Below, one piece after another: positions 35,401 to 50,400 of a stretch of DNA of 64,000 nt. Every line of letters starts with the position of its first letter. Positions within the stretch are counted from its first letter, which is position 1. The stretch covers positions 62,001 through 126,000 of the forward strand of contig JACCGJ010018760.1 in the NCBI GenBank assembly GCA_013407085.1, in the 5' to 3' direction. A program made the translations under genes and the position numbers. This DNA comes from Atriophallophorus winterbourni. Taxonomy: Eukaryota; Platyhelminthes; Trematoda; Plagiorchiida; Microphallidae. The notes beneath the pieces were generated by a model. It saw only the letters and a program-made list of their open reading frames with translations. It had not been told where the DNA came from and made no database searches.

Positions 35401-38400
35401 CCATCCACGATATGTTCAAGATACGACGGATGCTTCGTAGATGGAAAGCATTCAGCTTCCGTTCGTGTCTTGCGTGGGTGGTCCAGGTTTCACTGCCGTA
35501 TAGTAAAGCATTTAGTACGCACGCGCTGTATACCATCATCTTTGTCTTTACAGTCAGCTTGCGGTTACCCCAAACACGAGAGTTCAATCGGGACAAAATG
35601 ACAGCTGCTCTGCCAATCCGCTTATCAATCTCCGTCTAGCGAGAGGTTATCCGCAATGGTTGAACCAAGATATGTGAAATGATGTACTGGTTCAAGCTGA
35701 CAGTTTCCAACAGTGATGAGTGGTGGCGATACAGTCCCTTGACCAAGGACTTTGGTCTTGCTCATGCTGATTGTTAGACCGAAGTCTTTGCATGCCGACG
35801 AAAAACAGTCCATTAGCGACTGTAGGTTCTCTTGGGAGTGAGCAATAAAGGCTGCATCGTCGGCAAACAACAGGTCACGGATTATCACATCCCGTACTTT
35901 GGTTTGTGCTCTCAACCGGTTCAGTTTGAAAAGCTTGCCATCACTTCGCGTGCGTATGTAAATGCCTTCTGTTCTCGTCTTAAAAGCGTGCTTCAGAAGC
36001 AGAGCAAAGAAAATGCCGAACAGCGTGGGAGCAAGAACACACCCTTGTTTGACGCCTCGGCGAATTTCAAATGCTTCTGAACTGCAACCGTTAAAATGGA
36101 CTGAGCCTTCATTGCCTGAGTGGAACGAAATAACGAGTTTGAACAGCCTTGGGGGGCAGCCTATCCGATCAAGCATTTCGTAAAGACCCTCCCTGCTGAC
36201 GTAGTCGAATGCCTTAGTTAAATCAATAAAAACAGCGTATAATGGCAGACGCTGTTCCCGACACTTTTCTTGAAGTTGTCTCAGGGAGAAGATCATGTCA
36301 ACGGTTGATCTTCCCATGCGGAAGCCATATTGAGTTTCGGAGTAAATTCTATCAGCTAAAACTTGCAGCCGGATCTGTAAGACTTTAGCAAACAATTTGC
36401 CTACAACATTCAGAAGGGAGATTCCTCTGTAATTGTTGCAGTCGCCTCTGTCACCCTTATTCTTGAATAGCGTGATGATCTTTGTGTCTCGCATCTCTTG
36501 TGGGACACCCCCTTCCTGCCAGCACTAAAGAAGCAAATGGTGAAGAGGCTGTAATAATGCTGCTCTACCGCATTTGATGAGCTCAGGTGGAATTTCGTCG
36601 TCACCAGGGGCCTTCCCTTTCGCTAAGCGGTCGATTGCCTTATTGAGCTCATCAAGTGTAGGAGGTCGGACATTGGTCATTTTTTGGGATTACCGCAGTG
36701 TTTCTGATCGGACTCTCGTCTGATTGTAGAAACCGTGTTTCCTTATGCGGTTTCGGTGTAGAAAGTCTGAGGTCACTGATTCTGACATCCTACGGGATGT
36801 TTCTATGATTTTCTTTCCAGTTAACCCTAATTGATTCCATCATACCTCTCGTTAAAAATTTTTTTAGAGGCTTCTTCCCGTCACCCTTATAGTTTGGTGA
36901 CCAATATATTCTAAACGTTTCCACCACGACTAAATCATGAGCTCCGATATTGTTGGCAACCTAGAGCAACTGTTTGTAATCGTGGTGCTTTATTTCACTT
37001 CCCGAAGCAGTGTTATTGTTTTCGAAAACACCAAGAAGAACCATACTGCGTTGGTCAGATTTTCCCAATTGTTTAAATTACCTTTTCTCTTATACGACGG
37101 AGTATCATCATATATGTAATATTTAGTCTGTCAACATGTACACAGCAAGTAACAGTTTAAAAAGAACAAATCGGCCACTGATCCTGGTCATTCCCACGAG
37201 ACGTGACACACTGTAGGCGTACTATAGGCTGGTTAGCGGTGACGTCAAATAAGTGGTGGTGGGTTGACTGCTACTTAATCATGTTCCCTGTCCTGACTAT
37301 CACCCTTGGTCTGACGAAGCTTCTGTGTCAGAAGTGAAACGTTACCCAAAAACTACTCTAACTAAAAATTCCTTTGCATTATGAATACACGATCGGTCCC
37401 AAACATATTCCAATCGATTGCGTTTAGATAAGTTTCACGAAAACATCTATACGCGTATCGATCGATTTACTTTTGAGAGATTAAATTTACGAGGTTCGCT
37501 TGGAAACGTATCGCAACGTATTTGATGTAAAACTTTGCGAGTGAAACGGTCGTAGTGACCGCAGATTTGATCTCACACAAAGGAAACACGGCTTGTTGAA
37601 GAAGAAGAAGAAGAAGAAGAAGAAGAAGAAGAAAACTTTATTCGTTAAAACGAATTTTCAGTTAATCAAAATAGTTGAATTCAACAGAAGATCTTCTGAA
37701 CGCACGCGGTTCTGAGCAAGTCAAAACAGCGACAACAAAATTTTCACGGTTATGTGGAAAATAGGAACCTCAGAAAAATTGATCACTGGTCACTAAAAAT
37801 GATTGAGTCCAATAGATCTCTTCAAGCGAAATCCAATGGCGTAAGAATGAACCAGATAGAATCAGCGAGTGACGATTAATGTTCAAATGTATCAGAGCAC
37901 AAAAATATGCGTCTACCAGATGGCTCCGGGTGTTGCTTACGAAGGACACAAAAGACTTGACATATATTTAGGATTATAAACCTACTAAGTTTGAGTTTCA
38001 TCCAATGGGTAAGATAATATTGATGACCATGTCATCAGGTTTGATGAAAAACACCAATTGTGGAACATTTTAGTCGAACGTTTTCGCTTAATAATCGTGT
38101 GTAATATAGCTACGTTAATTACAAGAGCTTTCTAATTTTAGGTCCTCGTACTACACCCAACCGGGCCTTTACTACGATGGGATATCCAATCACGTATCCA
38201 ACACGTAAGTGATGCAGTTAAAAATAAAAAAATAATTATAATTCAAAGTGATTCAAAGTGATTCAAAGTTGTAATGGTCTAAAAAGCATTTTGCTTAACA
38301 ATAACCATAGGATGGTGTAATGAGGAAGTTCGGCCTCGCAATGGAGCACACACATTCACCGCATATCACGAACTAGCTCATTGATGACTAAGTGATTAAC

Positions 38401-41400
38401 CAATGAAATCTGCAATAAAATAAAATACGTTAACTTAAGTGCACAGTATTCATTGTTGGCGCCCAAACAGCGTTACTAGATTAAAAGCTTATTCAAAGCA
38501 ACATGTGATGCTGCTGCGGTTTCGGCTGAAACATTTCCGCAATCATACTCGTGTTGATCACACAGGACTTGGGTTTATCTCCAAAATGAAAGGATGCGGG
38601 TAATATCGTAAAGGGGGTTATTATATCAGATGATCCTAGGTCGAGTCACGTCACAGTCATGACATTGCTGGCCAAAACCTAAAGGACAAGCGATCAGGCA
38701 TTAATCGCGTCAACCCCGTTTCCTGTCCTGCCGTCTAGTGCGATAGGATTCACACCCCGAGAACAACACGTTGACCATAATCCCACACAATTCACAAACA
38801 CGTCATTTGGTCTCGTGTTTATTACCCACATGACAATGTCACACACAAACAGCTTAATGATTTAGAAATTATCTAATCACAGGTGGTAAACCAAACGTGC
38901 GTGCAGCGGATGGCATTTCGATTTAATTTCTCACGCGATTTCGTGTTACCGGATTAATTCGGGCACCACACCATGTTGAGTTCCTTTGGCTTTTCTTAAC
39001 GAATTGCACGCAACGTTTGAGACTTCCTAATCTGATTTTTTAATTCCATGTGCATATATTTCCATTAAACCGCATGTGCGGGAATATGTGAATGAACATG
39101 TTGGCCGTGCCATCTTTATCCAATAATGACCTACAAATGCATACCTTATTCCGTGTGATATGCTTCTCATGTACAAAACCGTAGATGCTCCAAACCATTG
39201 ACTAATTATGCGGCACACGTACCCATGCAGCTTCATTAAAAACCGATAATTTGACTCAGTATATGCATTCTTTGGAATATGCTCCCCGAAACTGTTGCTA
39301 CACATTAATTTGGAAGTTAGAACTTTTGCAAAACGATCTGACTGCACGTATGTATCAAGATATGAGTATTTATGTATAACAATACGGATATATTTAATGT
39401 GATTGGGAATCATTTCTTCTTGATCAAATATTTACAAACGTAAGTGAGAATATGGATGCGCTTTTCGCAACAAATTTCTAAAATCTAGAGAAAACGTTTT
39501 GAATATGGATCTTCATAAAATTCGAATCAGAAATGGCTCAAACCGATAGCCAAATATTCGGGTACATAAAACCTTTGGTGCTGATAGATGCACCCGAGTT
39601 TTCTTGGAAAACTATCGCCACTTTCAACTCATATGGCGGTAAATAACCAAGAATCTGTCGCAGTTTTTTAGATTCCAAAATATATAAAATCTGTGATCTA
39701 ATCAAATCCGTTGACTTGCTAATTTGCCTTAAATTCATTAAGTGGAATATTTAACTATCTGTTGATTCTGCTTTTCTGTTTTAGCAACTACTTCAAGATT
39801 TATTGTTCATTAAAGTTAGTTCGTTTAAAATATTTATTTCAGAGAATCCTACCACACATCCTAACATCCCGGCATATACAATCCGCAGACTATTTTTAAC
39901 TGTTTGTCTTCATTAGATGGAAACAAAAAGATTTGATTTAGTGAGCATTGAAACAGCGGTAATGCGGTTAACATATTTGATGCGATATTGTGATAAGGAA
40001 GCAGTAAAGAAATCACGTTGTGATTCAATATCGGAACAGCGTGTTTTTTGTAAAATCCGTATTCAAGAGTAAAATTTAAAGATAACTTTTTTACCACTTC
40101 GCCGCTGTTTAAAGTTTCACTGTACCTAATCCAAATATCTCCACGGGTGAACGCAATCAACGAGAAACCGGTTGTGATTAGCAAATGTGGGTGCGTGAAC
40201 ACAATAATATATTGGTCAGTTATAAGCGTATCGAGCGCTATCTGAAACAATCTTCAAGACTTTCAAGAAAGAAAGTAAAGGGATTCGTTTAATTGTTTTT
40301 GAATCTGCGATGCAATGTTTCAATGAGTGTAAATCTCACTGAACTCACTCATAAGTGTTTTAAAGAATTTGATCCAAATAGAATGCATGTTAGTGTGTAG
40401 TAAGCGAGTTGCACGCAGATTACACATATGTTAGATTGACCGTGAGACGATTTCTTTAATGTCAAGTGGGAAATTGTCAAATCACAATTTGAGGCCATCA
40501 CATTTCTCGTATTAGAGAACAATTCAGATTAATCAATATTGAATATAATAGGAAAACATTCAATTTCTAGACGAATGTCATGATTTAGCTAACTGAAGTC
40601 AAGCCTCTATTTAAAATGATTTTCGTATTTCGCATCATTCGATAACAAGTATTAATTACGGGTGGAAATTTTGTTGTCCATTACAGAACCAAGCGTAACC
40701 ACACCAACGAGTCCAACAAACAAAGAGCCGGAAGACACCTGTGACGTACCAATCGATGCAATAGTCAAAATACGTAACCGCGAATACTTTGTATTCCACA
40801 AACAGGTATGCCTGTTTTACAATGAATATTGTTTTTTAAATGAGAAAACAAATTAAACACAAAGTATATGATACGTGTTACCATGTTACCATGTTACCAT
40901 CCCAGATTCGCTCTCCCTACCTGATGTACGACTCATGCCGTTTAGACAGCCGTCGATTGCTGCAACACTTCTGCGCCCGCGGGTTTCATTTAGGTTAGCT
41001 TCGTTTAACGTTCGGACCTTGCTACAACCGGGACAACAGGCCGGCCTTGCACGAACGCTCGAGACGTTAGGCATTGATATCTGCTGCTTGTCGGAAACCC
41101 GTCTCCGTGATACAAGCGAAGTCTGTCAGTTGGTCTCACCAGCTGAACCAGACAGCAGATTCCACCTGCGCCTCTCTAGTGACCCGAATGCTTCCTCTGC
41201 CGGATTGGCTGGCGTCGGTATCGCGCCCAGCTCCCGTGCTGAGCAATCACTCTTAGAGTGGATTCCCGTTGACAGCAGACTGTGCGGTGCACGATTTCGT
41301 GGCCACTGTCGGGTGAGCAGGCGGTGCGAAACGCGGAGGGATTTGTTTGTGATTTCTGCCTACGCTCCAACGGACTGTAGTGGGGATCTCAGTAAGGACA

Positions 41401-44400
41401 ACTTCTATGAGAAGTTGCGTAGTTTGTTTCGTAAGGCACGCAGGACAGATGTCGTAATCATGGCAGCAGATCTCAACGCTCGCGTTAGTCGCCTGTCTGA
41501 ATACGAGCGCCGCCTTGGAGGTCAGTATGGGCTGGATGGCGGGCGTTCAGATAAAGGAGAACGATTGCTCACATTCTGTGGCGATCACCGCCTCTATCTC
41601 TCCAGTACGACATTTCGGCGTTCCCAGCGTCGAATGGCCACATGGCGCTCACCATCACAGCACGTCTGGTCTCAAATTGACCACATTGCTATTAGCTACA
41701 GGTGGCGTGGTAGCATCAAGGATTGTCGTTCATACTGGACCACCAGTGTGGACTCAGACCATGCGCTAGTCTGTGCGACAGTCAACTTCCAATTTGGGGG
41801 TAAGGCACGCGCAAGACGAACTCATGTAGACACCGCCTCTTTGATGCTCCCCGCTGTCAGAACCAAGTTCCATCACGCATTGACCGAGGAGCTAGCAGAA
41901 GCACCCCCGTCTGATGTGGAGCAGCACTGGAACGTCGTTCGGACAGCACTGTCCTGCGCTACTTCTGAAAGCTATCAACCCACCCGCGCTTTGCCACGCT
42001 CTTGGATCTCGGCTCAGTCACTTGCTTTAATCGATCACCGTCGAACTTTACCCACCGGCACTGAACACAACCATGCCCGGAGAGAATTGAATACCCGCTT
42101 AAAGGCCAGCTTAAGGAATGGCGGCCAGTTCTGGTGGACGCAACGTGCTTGTGAGTTGGAGGTTGCAGCCGCATCGGGCAATACTCTCAAATTGTTTCAG
42201 TTAATTAGAGCTACTGGTTCGAAACTGAATACAGTGAGCGAGACTATTTGCGAAACCAACGGCTCGCCGATCACCAATCTTAGTAGACGCTTAGAACGAT
42301 GGGCTGAGCACTTTAGTGCTCAGTTCAGCCAGCCACCTCCTCCGACCTCGCCGCCTGACACACCGATGTGCACGCCTTGGCCCGTTTCCTTAGCCGCTCC
42401 TGATCTCCAGGAGGTGAGAGAGGTAATTTGAGCACTGAAGCGCCACAAGTCACCTGGTCCCGACGACCTCCACCCGATTTTGTTTAAGGAGGGAGGTGAT
42501 CTTGTGGCAGCGGAGTTACGTGATTTGTTTACGAAAGTATGGGCTGAAGAGCGGGTCCCGCCGTCATGGGGTGAATCGACGGTTATCCCAATCTTTAAGA
42601 AGGGCGCACGTAATCTGTGTTCCAATCATCGTTGGATATCCCTGACTCCTGTCGCGTCTAAACTCCTGGTTTCCATCCTCCTTCGTCGCCTGTCGCCCAT
42701 TCGTGAGGAACAGCCTGGATTCCGCCCGGGGCGAGGATGCGTGGATCAGGTTTTTGTCCTGCGACAGTTATTAAAGCACAGACACCTATACCGGCGACCA
42801 ACCACCGTAGCTATTCTGGACATCCGGGCCGCGTTCGACTCGGTGGACAGAACTAATCTTTGGAACTGCTTGCTCTGGAGTGGCATCCCTCCTAAGTATG
42901 TCGCCATCTTGAAGGAGCTCTATCCTCATTCTTCAGGGATGGTCAGGGCCTACGGCAGCCTATCGCCGGCGTTCCCCACAACCAGTGGCGCGCGCCAGGG
43001 CTGTCCACTGTCCCCATTCTTGTTCAACTTTGCGATCGAGGATATCCTCCAGAATGCTCTCCGTAGCTTCGTAGATTGACTTATAAGTGAATCAAATTAT
43101 TACACATTACATCTCAAATGTGTCTGCCTCCTTTACCAATTTGATTAGAATTATTCACGAGCTGATGCCAACTGTTTTCCTTCACGCCTTTAACAACTTT
43201 GTGTCGTTTGACAGCTTCAATGAATTGCATAATATTCAAGTAGAAGTTACAAGTGGCGTACCTCAAGGCTCAGTCTTGGGGCTAATACTCTTCCTCGTGT
43301 ACGCGAATGATATACCTGAAATCGTACGCAGAAAAATCATTTTATTTGCGGATGACATCAAAGTCTGGACTAGCATACGCACCATAGAAGATTGCCAAAT
43401 TCTCCAAAAAGATCTCGAAGCACTTAACAATTTGTCCTTGCGGAACTGCTTACCATTCAACATCCAAAAATGTAAAATGTTGAACGTCGTTAAATCATTC
43501 GAATTCACATACTCTCTGGGATCTCAGCAACTTTCATGGGTTACTGAAGAGAAAGACCTTGGCGTGTGGATTAGCAGTAACCTGAAGTCTTCACGGCACT
43601 GTTCTGTTGTATACAAAAAGTCCTGCCAAATCTTAGCATTGCTCAAGATTCAAGATTCAAGATTTTATGGTTGAAAAAGCAATTACTTTACAATAACCAT
43701 GCAGTTGAACTATAGGTACAAGTGTATATGTGTATAGAAAAATGTCAAAATCAAAATAATTCTGGTAACGATAGATTATAAATAGTTCGGGGCATATTTT
43801 GGATTGGCTCTCAGGAAATCGTCTAGTTTTAATTTAAATATAGAAAAAGTGTTTGAGCTTACCAAATCGGCTGGCAGGGAATTCCAAGCGAAACAAATAC
43901 GAACAGAATAAAAATACCTGCGACAGTTCTGATTGGAGTGGGGTATTTCCAACTTGCAGTTGTGACCGCGGTTGTTGCTGGATGTTCGTCGGTGAAATAG
44001 TATATCCAAAGGGGGGGAAACACTGTTAAGGATTTTGAATGTGAGGAGGAGGTCGGCTCGCAGTCTCCTTTGTGCAAACGTCGTCAGCTTCAGTTTACTT
44101 AGCCGGTCAGCGAATGGTAGGTTTTCGGGCCCAATGACCAGCTTTGAGGCTCTGTGGTGTATGCGATCCAATAGTGAAATGTCTTTTTGAAGCCATGGAG
44201 TCCAGGCTTGTGAAGCGTAATCAGTAAGCGTGTGTATGAACGTGTTCATCATCAGAGAAAAAACATCTCTGGGAAAAACGTCCGAATATCCGCCTTAACA
44301 CACCGAGCATCCGAGACGCGCGTTTGTAAACGGCTTCGCATTGTAGACCATTTTTCAGGCTACCGCAAATCCAGACACCCAGGTCTTTTTCTTGTTTGGT

Positions 44401-47400
44401 GTACTCCAGGATAATGTTGCCAAGCTTGTATGAATGAGAAAAGCTTAGCACACGACCAATGTGCATGATTTGAGACTTCTGCATGTTTAGCGGTAGGTTA
44501 TTTTCAGATAACCACATTTGCACAGCATCCAAGTCACTTTGAAGCACACGGCAATCCTCGGCAGTGCTGATTTTTTTCCATATTTTTATGTCATCTGCGA
44601 ACAGAACCATCTTACTGCCGCGTGGTGTTGGCAGGTCATTCATGTAGATCAGAAACAGTATCGGTCCGAGCAAGGATCCCTGTGGAACACCGCTAGTGAC
44701 GTCGATTTCCTTCGATAGTATACCGTCAACTCGAACCCGTATATGTCTTTTGCTGAGATAGTCTCGCAGCAAGTCGTACAGTCCTCCAGCAATACCGTGT
44801 TTCTTTAGCGTGTTCAGCAGTAAGTTGTGATCAACTCTGTCAAAAGCTTTAGAAATGTCTAAGTAGCATGCATGAATACTGCCTCCGGCGTCCACTACAC
44901 TAGTCCAGTCGTCCAAACATGTCAGCAAATTAGTTAGACAAGAGCGGTTTCTGCGAAATCCGTGCTGGGCAATTGTCAAGAGTCCGTTCGTTTCCAGGTG
45001 GCGCACTACTTCTGCAGTGATTATGCGCTCAAAAACCTTCGAAACCGAAGACAGCAATGTCACAGGCCTGTAATTTTTTACTTCAGAACGACATCCACTT
45101 TTGTAAATTGGTGTAATTATTCCCAGCTTCCAATCAATTGGTACCATTCCGACTTGAAGCAATTCGCTAAACAGACGAGATACAGGTCCCGAGAGCTGCG
45201 CATGACAGCTTTTGAGGAGCTTCGGTGAAATTTCGTCTGGTCCCGGAGATTTCTTTGCGTTTAACTTTCTTAAGTGCTGCGCAACCACCATCGGAGTAAT
45301 TATTATTTCACTCAGAGTGGAACGATCATATCGAATGCTTGGTTCCTGTTCGTGCTCTGCGGATTTCGGTGCAAATACTCCAGCATAAAAGTCTGCTAAC
45401 AAATCAGCGGTTTGTTCAACGGATTCTGTGAAGCCGGACGAAGTTTTCAGGGCAAAGACTACTGGTTTAATATTTGTTCTATCGTTTACAAGTCTATACA
45501 AGAGCTTCGGATTCTGGTGCATCTGAGTAATCAATTTCGATTGGAACTCTTGTTTATCATCTCGAATTAAGCTGATAACTTTGTTTCTCAGTCGTGTAAA
45601 TTGTGCCCAAGAATCAGCTGTGTTGGTAGCCTTGTCAAACTCCCACGCTATTGCCCTTTGTTTCATCCACATTTTGGTCCTGCTACGTAGCTTAAATTTG
45701 TTACGTCGAGGATTTTTCTTCGGGACGAGGTTTGAATGTTTCTCTAATATAAGTTTCAGGTGTTGTAGGAGAGAGCGCCAATGACTGTCTGAATCGGAGC
45801 AATCCAACTGTATGAGACTAATGCTTTGAAGCTCTGCACAAAGGGTACGGTAGTTTACCTTTCTGAAGCATTTCATTCCGTCAAATTTGCGCCTAGCACT
45901 ACAAACGTAGTAGAATTCTAGGACAACGTGGTCGCTCCGTCCGATCGGCGGGTTATAGATGATAGTTTCTACAGCGGTAGGATCAGATGTAAGTATCAAG
46001 TCCAAGGTAGACGGCCTGTCAGCTCCCCTCATACGAGTAAATCCTTTAACGTGGTTATAGAGGGGTGTGTAATACAAGACTGCTCGAAGTTCGTGTTCAA
46101 ATGTCTCTGGTGGATGATCATCACGGTTATATAGCTGAGGAAGGTTGAAGTCTCCCATTATCAAAATTTGAGTGTTATATCGCGTTGTTACATATTGCAA
46201 AGCAGTAATCAGTTTATTGTTCAGGTCGAGGTTAGCGGTTGGAGAACGGTAAATCACTCCAATAACGCACTGGTCACCAGAAGTAAGAGTTATAGAACAC
46301 CAAAGCGTGTCGGGTATATCCAGATTTTGGTCATTCATAACTCTGCAAATAATTGATTGTTTGCAGTAGAGTGCTGCTCCTCCGCCATCACTCAAACGGT
46401 CACGTCGAAATAAAGTCATGCTTGGTAAAGAGAGTTCTAGATCAGAAAACGAGGTAGTGAACCACGTTTCTGTTATGGCAACTATGTCTGGGTTCGTTTC
46501 ATCACAAATCGCGGAGAGTTCGTGCAGCTTATTGATCAGGCTGTTTGCGTTCGTATAGATGCACTTAATTGTGTTTTTTATGAGTAATGACGGGGTGTAA
46601 GCTGTTTGGTTTAGCAGTTCGCTAGAGAGACTTTGTGTGTTTGTATATAAACAATCAATAAAGTTTGTAGTGTTCATATCACGAGAGGTTATTGGGGGTC
46701 CGACTCTGTCAGAGTCGGAATGCTCACGTTTTTTTGAAGTGGCGCATGAGGTTCCAATTGAACTGTGGCACTTGGCGTAGGTTGATCAGTACTATCCGTT
46801 TGCTGAATTTCGGTTTTGATCCTGGGCAAGCTTAACTTTACGTTTGGGGGTAGGTTTTTTCTATTAGCTTTCCATTCACTTTTGATAGTATCAGTCATTT
46901 CGGTTGTGAAGAAGGTTAGCCTTAAAGGGCTAGGACCTTGCCCTTTATAGTTGGCAGATCGCGGTATCCTAAAAGCATCCACAAGTACGGTATTTTTAAT
47001 ACCAATTGTTTCGGCTAGATATTTCCACTGTTTGTGGTCGTGCTCAGACTTTTCTTGAGAAGGTACGTCAGCAGCATCTTCCGGAACACCAAGAATTACA
47101 ATACTTCTGGGATTACGTTCTTCACGAGATTTCTGCGACGACTTTCGCTCCCACCATGGTAGGTCTGCATGGATACGACATTTAGTCTCTGGAACACCTC
47201 CTAGAATGTAAGCATTTAAGAGTACGTTTTCCACGTCCTCCGCAGATTGCAGCGTTATTCTTAGAAGGCGAGGATCATCCGTATGAGGAGAATTCAGGTG
47301 GCGATTTAATCGAACTATTGGCTCAGAAGGATCTTTGGTCGTTTCTCAAAGCAGATACTCCCACGTATAATTAACACCTATATCAGACCAACAATGGAGT

Positions 47401-50400
47401 ATGCTGTTCAAGCATGGTCCCCATGGTTAGAAAATACATGACCTTGCTGCAACGGGTATACCACCGCGCTACAAAACTGGTGACCGGGCTATACAACAGA
47501 CTTTACGAGGAGCGGATTGCAACACTCAACCTCTTTGACTTTTCGTACCGTCGTCTCAGGGGTGACTTGATCCTGCTTTTCAACATTCTGCATACAGTGG
47601 ATCACCCACTTGAACACCTGTTTCAATCGGCAAGAAGCACGTGGTAGCAGATCGCATGGCTACAAGTTAATTATTCCACACTCCAGATCAAATTGTCGAA
47701 GGTTTTTCTTTGCTGTCAGAGTCTGTTTTCTATGGAACTCCCTGCCCCCACATATCATTTGCGCAACAAGCCTGAACATGTTCAAGGCTGAACTTGACAA
47801 GTATATGTTGACCAAACCCAACCTTGCACCTGAATACACGTGCTGACTTTCCATGTGTATAAAACATTTGTGTTGTTTTATGAATTCCCTATATTTTTAA
47901 TCTGTGGTTACTGTAAAGTATTTACTTTTTGGACCATTAAAACCTTGAATTACATTGAACTTTGAATTTGAATTTGAATGATGATTCTATCTGCTCCTGT
48001 TTCCACGCGAAACATTTTCATGCGTAAAACGAATTGGGTCGGCACTCATCTATCAATTCCCAATTTATTTGTTAAATGTGAATGATTCCTTAACCGTAAT
48101 CAACAGAATTCAAAAGGAAACCTACCTTTGTAATAAATGATCAATGAAATGCATTTCCATCACACACCACGACCGGTTTTGTGCTGTTTGCACTCATCAC
48201 GTAGGGACAGTAAGATCAGGATCAGCGTGCACTTGAATCAGTGGAAGAATGTATCATGAGCATTTGGATCCTGATCTTACTATCCCAACCAAAACACGCC
48301 ACGTATCTTTGTTGACATACCCTGGTCAGAACGGGTAAAATCGGCACTAAACAGGAACACCGGGAAAGTAAACGAGCGTGACAGACGTAGTCTTATAATC
48401 CTGAACGTTCCTGAAGCTGCTGCCAGTTCAGACGCAAAGTGCAACTCGAAACACGATATACTACAATGGAAATTTATTAGCGATACTATCCAAACGAACA
48501 ATACTGCTGTTATCGATACTTTTCGGATCCCGACATCCCCGAAATACGAGGGTAACGCTCCGCGCCCCCTTAAACTGACACTGCTGACAGACAGTATGGC
48601 TGATACCGTTCTTAAACACTGGAAGCAATTTCGTTACAAATTGCCCCGAGAGATTAAAATAATTCCTAGACGCCTCGAAACTAATGACAACCCGGATGAT
48701 CCCGACTGTCTAAATACTGTGCAGAATGAAAAATCCAAACCTGGTAAAAAAAACGGAATTCAGCCGACTCTATCCGAGTCGGCGAAGTAAATTACTTTCC
48801 TGTTGATTCCGACCGAGCCGTTCCGATATTTCTGTCTCACGAACCGTCTTTGCTGTCAACATCGGTTGTCAAATTTTTGTATACGAATGCCCAATGCTTG
48901 ACAAATAAATTACACGAATTGACTGAACTAACTACCACACACTCACCAGACGTGATTGCCGTAACTGAGACATGGTTCCATCCAACTTTAACAGACAACG
49001 AAGTAGTCATTGAGGGTATGTCTCTACTTCGTCGCGATCGCCTGGCTCGAGGAGGCGGTGTTGCTCTATATCACGTTCAGAGTTTGTCATGCCAAGAGAT
49101 CACTGATGAAGACTTACAACTACAAGACACACTGTGGTGTTCCCTGAATGTAACAGCAGAAAAAGAAAAATGTACAGTGGGCGTGATTTACCGCTCGCCC
49201 TCCGCCGATGAAGCCTACAATTCAGCATTAATTGCAAACATACGCTTAGCGGCTACCAGATACGGCGGCAGACTTCTTCTGATCGGAGATTTCAATTTGC
49301 CGAACTATAAGGGAAATTCAGTCTATCCAGAAAACTCCTTGAATGCTTTATTTCAACAGTTGCTGGAGGACATTCCACTTTACAACCATATTTTTGACAA
49401 TACCCGATTTCGGGGTAGTGATACGCCGTCTATCTTGGACTTGATACTGACAAACGAAGAGTACGTGATTGAAAGTCTCGCTTATGAAGCTCCTATGGGA
49501 CTCAGTGACCACTTAGTTATCACGTTTGATTATATTTGTCAGGCAATCAGAACAAGTGACACCAGCAAGTTGATTAGGAAAATTGACTTTTCACAACTTA
49601 ATACTACTCTGAAGAATGTCACAGACCCTGGTCTCGAGTCCGACAGCGTACAAGGTCAGTGGCAATGGATGGCAAACGAAATTAAATTTGCAGTTGAAGT
49701 GCACTCTCATCTTGTTCCGAAGGTGCGGAAAAGGGGATACACGTTTAAACTGAGAAGCCGAACACGGAAATGGTTGACTATGCGAAATGCTGCATGGCGG
49801 GCTCACCGACTTGATAGCACTGCTGAAAGTTGGGAAACATTCCGTTTGCTGAGAAATAAGGTAAACAAACTTGTTGTTGACGACAAATTGATTTATCAAA
49901 AACATTTACTCGACAAAATGGAATCAAACCCAAAAATTCTCTATCAGATCATAAATAACCGGTCTAGGGTGAAACCAGGGGTTGCTGCTTTAAAGACGCG
50001 TGATGGAACAACAACCACAGCATCGGAATCTGCCGAAGTTCTAGCCCATTTCTTCTCTACTGTCTTCAGCCCACGAAACACCGTTACCTGCCCCTTAACT
50101 CCCGTCACCTTCACCTGAAAATGTTTTACAAGAACTAACTATTACCCCGGACAGTGTCCTCCGAACATTGCTAAATCTCAACACGAAAAAATCTCCCGGA
50201 GCTGACGAAATTACCCCGCTGATCCTCAAAAACTGTGCTTCTACTTTGTGTACGACCCTGACCTACTTGTTTAATCTCTCTTTAACCCAAAGTTTCGTTC
50301 CATGTGATTGGAAGAATGGCATCATTACCCCAATCTACAAAGGAGGAAACCGTTCCGAAGTATCCAACTATAGACCAGTAACACTACTACCGGTGATATC

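Larger units (their letters stand above)
36691..38141. other. Intron 5, remainder
   Basis: Holds a second-type hammerhead-like motif (37305-37349) and a (GAA)n run; otherwise no gene seen. Confidence 0.4.
43646..47321 (-). mobile_element. Family X CR1-like retrotransposon inserted in family Y copy
   Basis: Minus-strand element cutting the Y fragment: left flank ATTGCTCA at about 43636-43645, right flank ATTGGCTCAGAAGG at 47316-47330. The short repeat GCTCA at both ends may be the target duplication. The 3' end is a CTTGAAT-type tail (about 43646-43672). ORF1 is 5'-truncated. ORF2 is almost intact, with one frameshift. Confidence 0.85.

Noticed and set aside
39027..39413. A 128-codon minus-strand frame in intron 6
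   Set aside because: No motif, no related copy and AT-rich composition; length is within chance for this region.
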